Shown here one piece after another: positions 1-5,771 of a DNA stretch of 5,937 bases. The notes under the pieces are model-generated. The model saw only the letters and a list, made by a program, of their open reading frames with translations, did not search any database and was not told the origin of the DNA. The position numbers were made by a program, and so were the translations under genes. This DNA comes from Paracoccaceae bacterium (GTDB lineage: Bacteria > Pseudomonadota > Alphaproteobacteria > Rhodobacterales > Rhodobacteraceae). How positions within the stretch are numbered: the stretch's first letter is position 1; each line of letters starts with the position of its first letter. Location of the stretch: positions 1 to 5,937 of the forward strand of contig DAOUQK010000237.1 in the NCBI GenBank assembly GCA_030625695.1, read 5' to 3'.

Positions 1-458
1 ACGAGGTGCATGTGCTGGTTTCAAAGCTTCGGGTCGGGGCCGGGTATCTGATCATCGCGGCGTTTGAAACCGATGATGGGCGGCGCATTCTGGTGGACCG
101 TGGGTTTACGCGGACCTCAAATAAAAACGCGGATCGGACGACCGGCAAGATGCAGATAGACGGAAATCTGCATTGGCCGGATGAAATTGATGCCTTTACC
201 CCCAAACCCGAACTGACCAGCAACATCTGGTTTGCCCGTGACGTACCAGCGATGGCCAAGGCGTTGAACACTGAACCGGTTTTATTGGTCGCACGCGATA
301 AAACCGATCCCGACATTGCGCCGTTTCCGGTGGATTCATCCGCCATTCCAAACGACCACCTGCAATATGCCATAACCTGGTTTTTGCTGGCCCTCGTCTG
401 GGCCTCAATGACCGTCTTTTTCATCCAGCGCACCAAATCCGAAAGCACTAAGACATGA
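1..458 (+). CDS. SURF1 family cytochrome c oxidase assembly protein (5'-truncated)
   Basis: SURF1/Shy1 proteins are inner-membrane factors that help assemble haem-copper cytochrome c oxidase, probably at the haem a/CuB step of subunit I. Only the C-terminal 151 codons are present. The frame is open to the left edge (first whole codon at base 3), and the GTG at 6 is an internal valine, not a start. Family marks visible are the block around GRRILVDRGF (nt 78-107) and the terminal signature NDHLQYAITWF (nt 351-383), which leads straight into the C-terminal transmembrane helix (about nt 363-425) and a short polar tail. The body between them would be periplasmic. The stop TGA overlaps the thrC start as ATGA, so the genes are probably co-transcribed. 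In related genomes SURF1 usually follows the cox/cta genes, which I would expect just left of this window (inference). The missing N-terminal part should hold the first membrane helix. Confidence 0.93.
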   Translation, partial: EVHVLVSKLRVGAGYLIIAAFETDDGRRILVDRGFTRTSNKNADRTTGKMQIDGNLHWPDEIDAFTPKPELTSNIWFARDVPAMAKALNTEPVLLVARDKTDPDIAPFPVDSSAIPNDHLQYAITWFLLALVWASMTVFFIQRTKSESTKT

Positions 459-1843
459 AGTATATCTCTACCCGCGGCGCGGCCCCGGTTCTTGATTTTG
501 AAGAGGCAATGTTAAGCGGTCTGGCCCGTGATGGCGGGCTGTATGTGCCTACGAACGTGCCGCAGATGAGCCACGGCGATATCGCCGCCCTAAGCGGGCT
601 CAGCTATGAGGAAACGGCGTTTCGGGTGATGCGCCCCTTTGTCGGCAAAAGTTTCAGTGATGATGCGCTTCAGGGCTGTATTGCCCGCGCCTACGGCGGG
701 TTTTACCACGCCGCGCGCGCACCGATGGTGCAGCTTGAATCTGGGCATTTCCTGTTGGAACTGTTCCACGGGCCGACGCTCGCGTTCAAGGATTTTGCCA
801 TGCAACTAATCGGCCAGCTGTTTCAGGATGCCCTGCGCCGGCGCGGTGAACGGGTCACGATTGTCGGGGCAACGTCAGGCGATACCGGGTCGGCGGCGAT
901 GGAGGCGTTCCGGGGGCTGGATAATGTTGATGTGTTCATTCTGTATCCACACGGGCGGGTTTCAGAAGTGCAACGCCGTCAGATGACCTGTGTGACCGAG
1001 GCCAACGTGCACGCCCTGGCGATGGACGGTGATTTCGATGATTGCCAGGCGCGCCTTAAAGACATGTTCAACGATTTTAAGTTCCGCGATGGCGTCCGGC
1101 TGGCTGGGGTCAACAGCATCAACTGGGCGCGGGTGCTGTCTCAGGTGGTGTATTATTTCTATTCTGCCGTGGCATTGGGCGCGCCGCACCGCGAGGTGGA
1201 TTTCACCGTGCCGACCGGCAATTTTGGCGATATATTTGCCGGTTATATCGCCAAGCGCATGGGGTTGCCGATTGGGCAACTGGTGGTGGCAACCAATCAG
1301 AACGACATTCTGCACCGCTGCCTTCAGGGTCAGGGGTATCACAAAGCTGGGGTTAAACCGTCGATCAGCCCCTCGATGGATATCGAGGTCAGTTCGAACT
1401 TTGAGCGGGTGTTGTTTGACGCCTATGGCCGCGACGGCGCGGCCATCAAACAGGTGATGGACGAGCTGCAAAAAGGTGGCTTTGCCGTGTCACAGGGTGC
1501 CATGCAGATGTTGCAAGAGGTGTTTACCTCCGGGCGCGCCTCGGAAGAGGAAACAAAGGCGACGATTCAAGCGACATTGAACGCCAGCAAAGAATTGCTC
1601 TGCCCGCATTCGGCGGTTGCCGTAAAGGTGGCGCAGGAAAAACGGCGCGCTGGCACACCGATGATCACGCTGGCGACAGCGCATCCTGCCAAGTTCCCGG
1701 ATGCAGTGGAACAGGCAAGCGGCATTCGGCCCCCCTTGCCGCCGCATATGTCCGATCTGTATGACAGGTCCGAACGGGTGACCCGGATCGCCAATGACCT
1801 GGAAACTTTGAAATCTCACATCACAGAAAGTCTTGCACTTTGA
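455..1843 (+). CDS. thrC: threonine synthase
   Basis: This is the PLP-dependent enzyme that converts O-phospho-L-homoserine to L-threonine and phosphate, the last step of threonine biosynthesis, in the cytoplasm. The 462 residues match the longer bacterial/fungal-type threonine synthases. The N-terminus (MKYISTRG, then LARDGGLYVP at about 23-32) is the family N-terminal domain. The Schiff-base lysine is K112 in HGPTLAFKDF. The phosphate/PLP loop GATSGDTGSAA is at 138-148, NSINWARVLSQ at 220-230, PTGNFGDIFAGY at 253-264, and SPSMDIEVSSNFER at 305-318. All expected elements are present. The ATG at 455 overlaps the SURF1 stop (ATGA). No strong Shine-Dalgarno sequence is visible before it, so translation is probably coupled to SURF1. 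Its own TGA overlaps the start of the M16 peptidase gene. I see no threonine attenuator in the window, and regulation would have to come from the upstream operon promoter. Confidence 0.97.
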   Translation: MKYISTRGAAPVLDFEEAMLSGLARDGGLYVPTNVPQMSHGDIAALSGLSYEETAFRVMRPFVGKSFSDDALQGCIARAYGGFYHAARAPMVQLESGHFLLELFHGPTLAFKDFAMQLIGQLFQDALRRRGERVTIVGATSGDTGSAAMEAFRGLDNVDVFILYPHGRVSEVQRRQMTCVTEANVHALAMDGDFDDCQARLKDMFNDFKFRDGVRLAGVNSINWARVLSQVVYYFYSAVALGAPHREVDFTVPTGNFGDIFAGYIAKRMGLPIGQLVVATNQNDILHRCLQGQGYHKAGVKPSISPSMDIEVSSNFERVLFDAYGRDGAAIKQVMDELQKGGFAVSQGAMQMLQEVFTSGRASEEETKATIQATLNASKELLCPHSAVAVKVAQEKRRAGTPMITLATAHPAKFPDAVEQASGIRPPLPPHMSDLYDRSERVTRIANDLETLKSHITESLAL

Positions 1844-3102
1844 CTGTACAACAATCTCAACTGGCCAACGGCTTTCGTATTGTATCTGAACACATGGCCG
1901 GACTGGAATCCGCCTCGGTCGGCATCTGGGTCAGCGCCGGGGGGCGGCACGAGCGCCTTGAACAAAACGGCATTGCCCATTTTCTTGAGCATATGGCGTT
2001 CAAGGGTACCAAACGCCGCTCCGCGTTGCAGATCGCCGAGGCGATCGAAGATGTGGGGGGCTATATCAACGCCTATACGTCCCGCGAGGTTACAGCCTAT
2101 TACGCGCGGGTGCTGAAGGCGGATGTGCCGCTGGCGCTGGATGTGATTGGCGATATCGTCATGAATCCGGTGTTTGACCCGAAAGAGATCGAGATTGAAC
2201 GCGGGGTTATCCTGCAAGAAATAGGTCAGGCACGGGACACGCCGGATGATGTAATATTCGACTGGTTGCAGGAAGAAAGTTATCACGACCAACCCCTGGG
2301 GCGCACCATTCTGGGACCGGAAGAGCGGGTCAAAGCGTTTTCAAAGGCTGATCTGTCGGGTTTTGTGTCCGAGCATTACGGGCCTGAACAGATGATCCTG
2401 TCAGCAGCCGGCGCGGTTGATCATGACGTTCTGGTGCGGCTGGCCGAGGCGGCGTTTGGCCACCTGACACGCGGCCACAGTACTGCGGCCTCCAAGGCAA
2501 AGTTCACCGGAGGCGAGGTGCGCCAGACAAAAAAGCTGGAGCAGGCGCATTTTGCCCTGGCGTTTGAAAGCCCGGGATACCGTGATGACGACATTTACAC
2601 AGCACAGATTTATTCCAGCGTGCTGGGCGGCGGCATGTCGAGCCGCCTGTTCCAAGAGGTCCGCGAGGCGCGCGGGCTTTGTTATACGATCTTTGCCCAA
2701 ACCGGGGCTTATGCCGATACCGGGGTGACAACGATCTATGCGGGCACGTCCGGCGAGCAGGTTGCCGAGTTGGCGACAATTACCATCGACGAGATGAAGC
2801 GCGCCGCGACGGATATGACACCCGAGGAAGTTGCACGCGCCCGCGCGCAGATGAAGGCGGGGATGTTGATGGGATTGGAAAGCCCGTCAAACCGCGCCGA
2901 ACGGTTGGCGCGATTGGTGCAGATATGGGACAAGGTGCCGCCATTGTCGGACACAATCGCACGGATTGATGCGGTAACGTCCGAGCGGCTGCTGACCTTT
3001 GCGGAACAGATGGCCAGCACCGCCCCGGCGGCATTGGCCCTTTATGGCCCGATTGAAGGCGCACCAACTTTGGCCGCGTTGCAGGAGAGGCGTGCAGCTT
3101 GA
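1840..3102 (+). CDS. M16B family zinc metallopeptidase (mitochondrial processing peptidase-like)
   Basis: This 420-residue protein belongs to the pitrilysin/insulinase clan, in the single-unit M16B group that includes the mitochondrial processing peptidase beta subunit and bacterial homologues. The inverted zinc motif HFLEH is at 47-51 (H47 and H51 ligands, E50 the catalytic base). The third ligand fits E127, with the companion E120, in EIEIERGVILQEI at 115-127. This matches the spacing of the HxxEH-x75-E rule. The C-terminal half has the inactive-domain hallmark GGGMSSRLFQEVREARGLCY (263-282), with the conserved R/Y pair R275 and Y282. There is no signal peptide, so it is probably cytoplasmic and probably dimeric. 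The substrate is unknown. The start is TTG at 1840 (TTGA overlap with the thrC stop). The first in-frame ATG codes M19 and would remove the conserved first strand LANGFRIVSE. Only a weak AGAAAG (1825-1830) precedes it. It is sometimes annotated pqqL-like, but nothing here links it to PQQ. Confidence 0.93.
   Translation: MTVQQSQLANGFRIVSEHMAGLESASVGIWVSAGGRHERLEQNGIAHFLEHMAFKGTKRRSALQIAEAIEDVGGYINAYTSREVTAYYARVLKADVPLALDVIGDIVMNPVFDPKEIEIERGVILQEIGQARDTPDDVIFDWLQEESYHDQPLGRTILGPEERVKAFSKADLSGFVSEHYGPEQMILSAAGAVDHDVLVRLAEAAFGHLTRGHSTAASKAKFTGGEVRQTKKLEQAHFALAFESPGYRDDDIYTAQIYSSVLGGGMSSRLFQEVREARGLCYTIFAQTGAYADTGVTTIYAGTSGEQVAELATITIDEMKRAATDMTPEEVARARAQMKAGMLMGLESPSNRAERLARLVQIWDKVPPLSDTIARIDAVTSERLLTFAEQMASTAPAALALYGPIEGAPTLAALQERRAA
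3084..3090 (+). promoter_or_regulatory. Shine-Dalgarno-like sequence at the M16/GNAT junction
   Basis: GGAGAGG lies inside the last codons of the M16 gene. It is 11 nt before an ATG at 3102, which opens a three-codon mini-ORF, and 19 nt before the ATG at 3110 that best fits the GNAT protein. It is only 1 nt before a GTG at 3092, too close for normal initiation there. The position suggests initiation or re-initiation at this junction. Which start it serves cannot be decided from sequence alone. Confidence 0.4.
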
Positions 3103-3113
3103 TGGCGTCATGA
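3102..3113 (+). other. three-codon mini-ORF (M-A-S-stop) bridging the M16 stop and the GNAT start
   Basis: The M16 stop TGA (3100-3102) shares its last base with ATG 3102-3104. That ATG is followed by GCG, TCA and a TGA at 3111-3113. This TGA overlaps the GNAT start ATG (3110-3112) as ATGA. The chain TGATG...ATGA could let a terminating ribosome step from one frame to the next. The sequence is certain; a translational role is inference, and a short ATG-stop may simply be chance. Confidence 0.25.
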
Positions 3114-3697
3114 TACTGCTCCCTAAACGCAAACTGAAGATTGAGACCGAACGGTTGACCCTGCGCCCGCCCGCGCATGGCGATTTTCGCGTCTGGACGG
3201 CGTTGCGGCGGCAAAGTGAGGCGTATCTTACGCCATGGGAGCCGGGCTGGGCTGATGACCATCTGGGTCGCAAATCGTTTACCAACCGGGTGTATTGGGC
3301 GCAAAAGTCGATTGCGGGCGGGTCGGCTGTGCCCCTGTTCCTGTTCCGGCGGGCGGATCAGGCGTTGGTGGGGGCGATCACCCTCGACAATATTCGCCGG
3401 GGGCCGGCGCAGGCCGGAACTTTGGGTTATTGGACCGGCGAACCATTTTCCAGGCAAGGCTTCATGCGCGAAGCGATAGGTGCCGTGGTACATCACGCCT
3501 TCGCGCAGTTGGATTTAAGCCGGATCGAAGCCGCGTGCCTGCCGGAAAATGCCGCGTCACGTGGGTTGTTGGAAACCTCCGGGTTCAAATATGAAGGCGT
3601 AGCACAATCCTATTTGCAGATTGCCGGGCGTTGGCGCAGTCATGTGTTATATGCGTCCCTCAGGTCTGACCGACGTGGGAAAACCGACGCGGGGTAA
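3110..3697 (+). CDS. GNAT family N-acetyltransferase (RimJ/RimL-like)
   Basis: This 195-residue protein is a predicted acetyl-CoA-dependent N-acetyltransferase of the RimJ/RimL/Acetyltransf_3 type. That group acetylates protein N-termini (RimJ acts on ribosomal protein S5) or small amines. The N-terminal strand TERLTLRPPAHGDF (13-26) is typical. The core has LVGAITLDNI (86-95) and LGYWTG (105-110). The acetyl-CoA pyrophosphate loop is around SRQGFMREAIGAVV (114-127), followed by RIEAACLPENAASRGLLETSGF at 138-159 (conserved N and S) and KYEGVAQSYLQIAGRW (160-175). I chose ATG 3110 because it leaves the short basic lead-in usual for the family. A GTG at 3092 would add six residues, and the frame stays open upstream to 2999 inside the M16 gene. 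It follows the M16 stop by 7 nt and is probably the last operon gene. The physiological substrate cannot be told from sequence, so rimJ is not assigned as the symbol. Confidence 0.88.
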   Translation: MILLPKRKLKIETERLTLRPPAHGDFRVWTALRRQSEAYLTPWEPGWADDHLGRKSFTNRVYWAQKSIAGGSAVPLFLFRRADQALVGAITLDNIRRGPAQAGTLGYWTGEPFSRQGFMREAIGAVVHHAFAQLDLSRIEAACLPENAASRGLLETSGFKYEGVAQSYLQIAGRWRSHVLYASLRSDRRGKTDAG

Positions 3698-3705
3698 CGC
3701 TCTTC

Positions 3706-3719
3706 GGCCCCAATGGGCC
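3706..3719 (+). terminator. small GC hairpin after the GNAT gene
   Basis: GGCCC (3706-3710) and GGGCC (3715-3719) can pair around a CAAT loop, 9 bases after the GNAT stop. The stem is only 5 bp and no T-tract follows. This is at best a weak or factor-assisted terminator at the end of the SURF1-thrC-M16-GNAT operon. Confidence 0.2.
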
Positions 3720-3730
3720 TCCTCGCGGCT

Positions 3731-3754
3731 TGCCAAACCCGGGGTGGCTTGGCA
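3731..3754. repeat. inverted repeat upstream of the FAD oxidase gene
   Basis: TGCCAA (3731-3736) and TTGGCA (3749-3754) are perfect 6-bp inverted arms around a 12-base GC-rich centre. The right arm ends 10 bases before the ATG at 3765. It could be an operator-like site or an mRNA hairpin near the ribosome binding region. It could equally be chance in a GC-rich spacer. No convincing -35/-10 promoter is visible in the 67-base gap (3698-3764). Confidence 0.2.
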
Positions 3755-3764
3755 TTGATAGGAC

Positions 3765-5165
3765 ATGAATCTGAACCCAGCCGACAGTGAATTTGCCAAA
3801 CGTTTGCCGCAGGATGCCTTGCGCCCGCTTGAGCCGCGTTATTTGCAGGAACCACGGGGGAAATGGACCGGACAAGGCGGCGTTTTGGCCTTGCCGCGCG
3901 ACACCGAAGAAGTGGCCACGTTGATCAAGGCCGCAGGCGGTGCCCGCGTGCCGGTTGTGCCTTACGGCGGCGGAACCGGTCTGGTGTGTGCTCAAATCAA
4001 GCCCGAAGGGCCCGCCCCCCTGATTATCTCGCTAGAGCGGATGACAGCCATTCGCGCGATCTATCCGCAAGAGAATGTGCTGGTGGCCGAAGCCGGCGCT
4101 ATTCTGGCCGACGTCCAGGCAGCCGCGCGATCAGCGGATCGGTTGTTCCCCCTGTCGCTGGCCGCAGAAGGCTCGGCGCGGATTGGCGGTAACCTTTCGA
4201 CCAACGCGGGCGGGGTCAATGTGTTGCGCTATGGTAATGCACGTGACCTCTGTCTGGGGCTTGAGGCGGTGTTACCGGACGGGCGCATATGGAACGGGCT
4301 GACCCGGCTGCGCAAAGACAACACCGGGTATGACCTGAAGAACCTGCTGGTCGGGGCCGAAGGCACGCTTGGCATCATCACCGCCGCTGCGTTGAAACTG
4401 ACGCCGATCCCGGCAGGGATTGGCACGGCCATGTTTGTGGTCCCTTCCCCCGATGCAGCGCTGGCATTGCTGGCCTTGGCGAGGGACGAACTGGGCGAGA
4501 TGGTCAGCGCCTTCGAGTTGATCCACCAGCAAGGTCTGATGTTTCTGAGCGAGATGCTGCCACAAGTGAGGCAGCCATTTAAGGGTCAGCCAGAGTGGTG
4601 CGTGTTGGTCGAAGTGGGCCTGCCCCAAGGGCAAGCGCCACAGGCAGCCCTTGAACGGTTGTTTGAGGCTGGGATGGAGCGCGGGTTGACCAGCGACGGG
4701 GTGGTTGCACAATCTGAAACGCAACGGGCAGAATTGTGGACACTGCGCGAACACCTGCCCGAGGCCAACCGGCTGATCGGGGCTGTTTCCAGCCATGACA
4801 TTTCGTTGCCATTAGGCGCATTGTCAGAATTCATCACCCGTGCCGGAGAGGTTGTTGCTGCAAACGGCCCATTCCGCATCAACTGTTTTGGCCATCTGGG
4901 CGATGGCAACCTGCACTATAATGTCTTCCCCCCCAAAGGGCACGCGCGGGAAGAGTATGCAGATCAAGCGGGGGCAATAGCCCGTGCCGTTCACGATCTG
5001 GTGCAAGAACTGGACGGTTCATTCAGCGCCGAACACGGGGTTGGTCGGATGAAAACCGGCGATCTGGAACGCTACGGCGATCCGGTCAAACTTGCCGCCA
5101 TGCGCGCCATCAAGGGAGCGCTAGACCCAAAAGGCATCATGAACCCCGGCACCATATTGACGTAG
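3765..5165 (+). CDS. FAD-linked oxidase/dehydrogenase, GlcD / D-2-hydroxyglutarate dehydrogenase-like
   Basis: This 466-residue flavoprotein oxidises a D-2-hydroxy acid to the 2-oxo acid; the exact substrate is not fixed by sequence. Its N-terminal PCMH-type FAD domain has VVPYGGGTGLVCAQ (64-77), GGNLSTNAGGVNVLRYG (141-157) and RKDNTGYDLKNLLVGAEGTL (183-202). The last two blocks closely resemble D-2-hydroxyglutarate dehydrogenases. The C-terminal FAD-oxidase domain has LREHLPEA (327-334, a likely substrate arginine R328), FGHLGDGNLHYNVF (375-388, metal-ligand-type H377 and H384) and EHGVGRMK (423-430), ending at the family position NPGTIL. The ATG at 3765 is secure as the earliest start because an in-frame TAG sits at 3759-3761, and the next in-frame ATG is codon 93. 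An AGGA is unusually close to the ATG. D-lactate dehydrogenase and glycolate oxidase subunit are alternative functions. No GlcE/GlcF partner gene adjoins it, which favours a stand-alone enzyme. The stop codon lies inside the repeat at 5161-5221. Confidence 0.9.
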   Translation: MNLNPADSEFAKRLPQDALRPLEPRYLQEPRGKWTGQGGVLALPRDTEEVATLIKAAGGARVPVVPYGGGTGLVCAQIKPEGPAPLIISLERMTAIRAIYPQENVLVAEAGAILADVQAAARSADRLFPLSLAAEGSARIGGNLSTNAGGVNVLRYGNARDLCLGLEAVLPDGRIWNGLTRLRKDNTGYDLKNLLVGAEGTLGIITAAALKLTPIPAGIGTAMFVVPSPDAALALLALARDELGEMVSAFELIHQQGLMFLSEMLPQVRQPFKGQPEWCVLVEVGLPQGQAPQAALERLFEAGMERGLTSDGVVAQSETQRAELWTLREHLPEANRLIGAVSSHDISLPLGALSEFITRAGEVVAANGPFRINCFGHLGDGNLHYNVFPPKGHAREEYADQAGAIARAVHDLVQELDGSFSAEHGVGRMKTGDLERYGDPVKLAAMRAIKGALDPKGIMNPGTILT

Positions 5166-5221
5166 GGCGGGGTTCACCCCGCCATTCCTTCAACCGCCGG
5201 CGGGCTGAACCCCGCCCTACG
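5161..5221. repeat. REP/BIME-like inverted repeat between convergent genes
   Basis: The arms CGTAGGGCGGGGTTCA (5161-5176) and TGAACCCCGCCCTACG (5206-5221) are perfect 16-bp inverted copies around a 29-base centre. Each half can also fold alone: GGCGGGG/CCCCGCC (5166-5172 with 5177-5183, loop TTCA) and GGCGGG/CCCGCC (5199-5204 with 5211-5216). Such paired, GC-rich, head-to-head units between convergent genes are typical of dispersed REP/BIME-type elements and may also end transcription. I have an impression that similar GTAGGGCGGGG units are dispersed in related genomes, but copy number cannot be seen here. The stop TAG of the FAD oxidase (5163-5165) and the stop TAG of apt (5217-5219, - strand) both lie in the arms. 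Confidence 0.8.
5166..5191 (+). terminator. possible terminator of the FAD oxidase gene
   Basis: The left inner hairpin of the repeat has a 7-bp GC stem and a tetraloop, and is followed on the + strand by ATTCCTTC, a weak pyrimidine/T-rich stretch. It begins right at the stop codon. Read on the - strand, the matching right-hand hairpin has no T-tract. Bidirectional termination by the longer 16-bp fold is possible but unproven. Confidence 0.35.
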
Positions 5222-5756
5222 CCCCTTCAAACGCACATAGCGCGTGCACATCCATACCCAAATCTTCGAGCACCTTACGCCCGCCCAGTTCCGGCAGGTC
5301 GATGATGAAAGCACAAGACACAATCTCGCCGCCCAACCGTTCGATCAGTTTGATCCCCGCCGCCGCCGTGCCGCCAGTGGCCAACAGATCATCCACCACC
5401 AGAATACGCTCGCCGGGGGCAATCGCATCGTCGTGTATTTCAACAATCGCCTCGCCATATTCCAGTGTGTAGTCCTGACTAATCACCGTCCCCGGCAATT
5501 TGCCTTTCTTGCGGATCGGCACAAAGCCAACGCTCAGTTGATGTGCAATCGCCCCGCCAAGGATAAACCCGCGCGCCTCAAGCCCGACAACCTTGTCGAT
5601 CGGCTCACCCGCGTAAGGGTGCAACATCTGGTCAATCGCCATGCGAAACCCGCGGGGGTCCGCGAACAACGTGGTGACATCGCGAAACATGATCCCCTCG
5701 TGCGGGAAATCGACGATGGTACGAATATAGTCGCGAACATTGGTCTTTTTGGGCAT
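5217..5756 (-). CDS. apt: adenine phosphoribosyltransferase
   Basis: This is a cytoplasmic purine-salvage enzyme that forms AMP and pyrophosphate from adenine and PRPP. The 179 residues are normal for bacterial APRT. The N-terminal IRTIVDFPHEGIMFRDVTTL (11-30) is the characteristic family opening. GLEARGFILGGAIA (58-71) forms the conserved loop after the adenine-site region, and IRKKGKLPG (81-89) is the flexible-loop entry. The PRPP-binding motif is ERILVVDDLLATGGTAAA (116-133), with the acidic pair D122-D123. The start ATG (5754-5756) has a good AAGGGG-type ribosome binding site. It lies 15 bp downstream of the LysE-like gene on the same strand, so the two are probably co-transcribed. It converges on the FAD oxidase gene. 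Its stop TAG falls inside the inverted repeat, but the C-terminus (HALCAFEGA) reaches the usual family end, so no truncation is evident. Confidence 0.97.
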   Translation of the reverse strand: MPKKTNVRDYIRTIVDFPHEGIMFRDVTTLFADPRGFRMAIDQMLHPYAGEPIDKVVGLEARGFILGGAIAHQLSVGFVPIRKKGKLPGTVISQDYTLEYGEAIVEIHDDAIAPGERILVVDDLLATGGTAAAGIKLIERLGGEIVSCAFIIDLPELGGRKVLEDLGMDVHALCAFEGA

Positions 5757-5760
5757 AAGC

Positions 5761-5768
5761 CCCCCTTT
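5761..5768 (-). promoter_or_regulatory. ribosome binding site of apt
   Basis: Read on the - strand the sequence is AAAGGGGG, ending four bases before the apt ATG (the next base is also G). The purine-rich AAGGGG core is well placed and supports the chosen start. It sits inside the 15-bp gap after the upstream LysE-like gene. Confidence 0.6.
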
Positions 5769-5771
5769 AAT

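Noticed and set aside
6..8. GTG as the start of the SURF1 gene
   Set aside because: The frame continues to the window edge and the N-terminal part of the family is missing, so this is an internal codon of a truncated gene.
962..1471. 169-codon open frame on the - strand within thrC
   Set aside because: It is antisense to thrC, histidine-rich shadow composition, with no motif or plausible ribosome binding context.
1816..2292. 158-codon open frame on the - strand over the start of the M16 gene
   Set aside because: It spans the thrC/M16 junction antisense to both, and no domain is recognisable.
2999..3109. Upstream extension of the GNAT frame
   Set aside because: The frame is open but would overlap the conserved end of the M16 gene by about 100 bases, and the extra residues are unlike GNAT N-termini.
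2780..3496. 238-codon open frame on the - strand across the M16/GNAT region
   Set aside because: It lies antisense to two well-recognised genes. Its translation is arginine/proline/serine-rich with no recognisable domain, as expected of a GC-rich shadow frame.
4272..4796. 174-codon open frame on the - strand within the FAD oxidase gene
   Set aside because: It is antisense to a conserved enzyme, with low-complexity composition rich in Q, H, P and C, and no family signature.
5161..5221. Insertion-sequence ends, attachment site or CRISPR repeat
   Set aside because: There is only one inverted pair, with no transposase or integrase gene, no flanking direct repeat seen, and no repeat-spacer periodicity.
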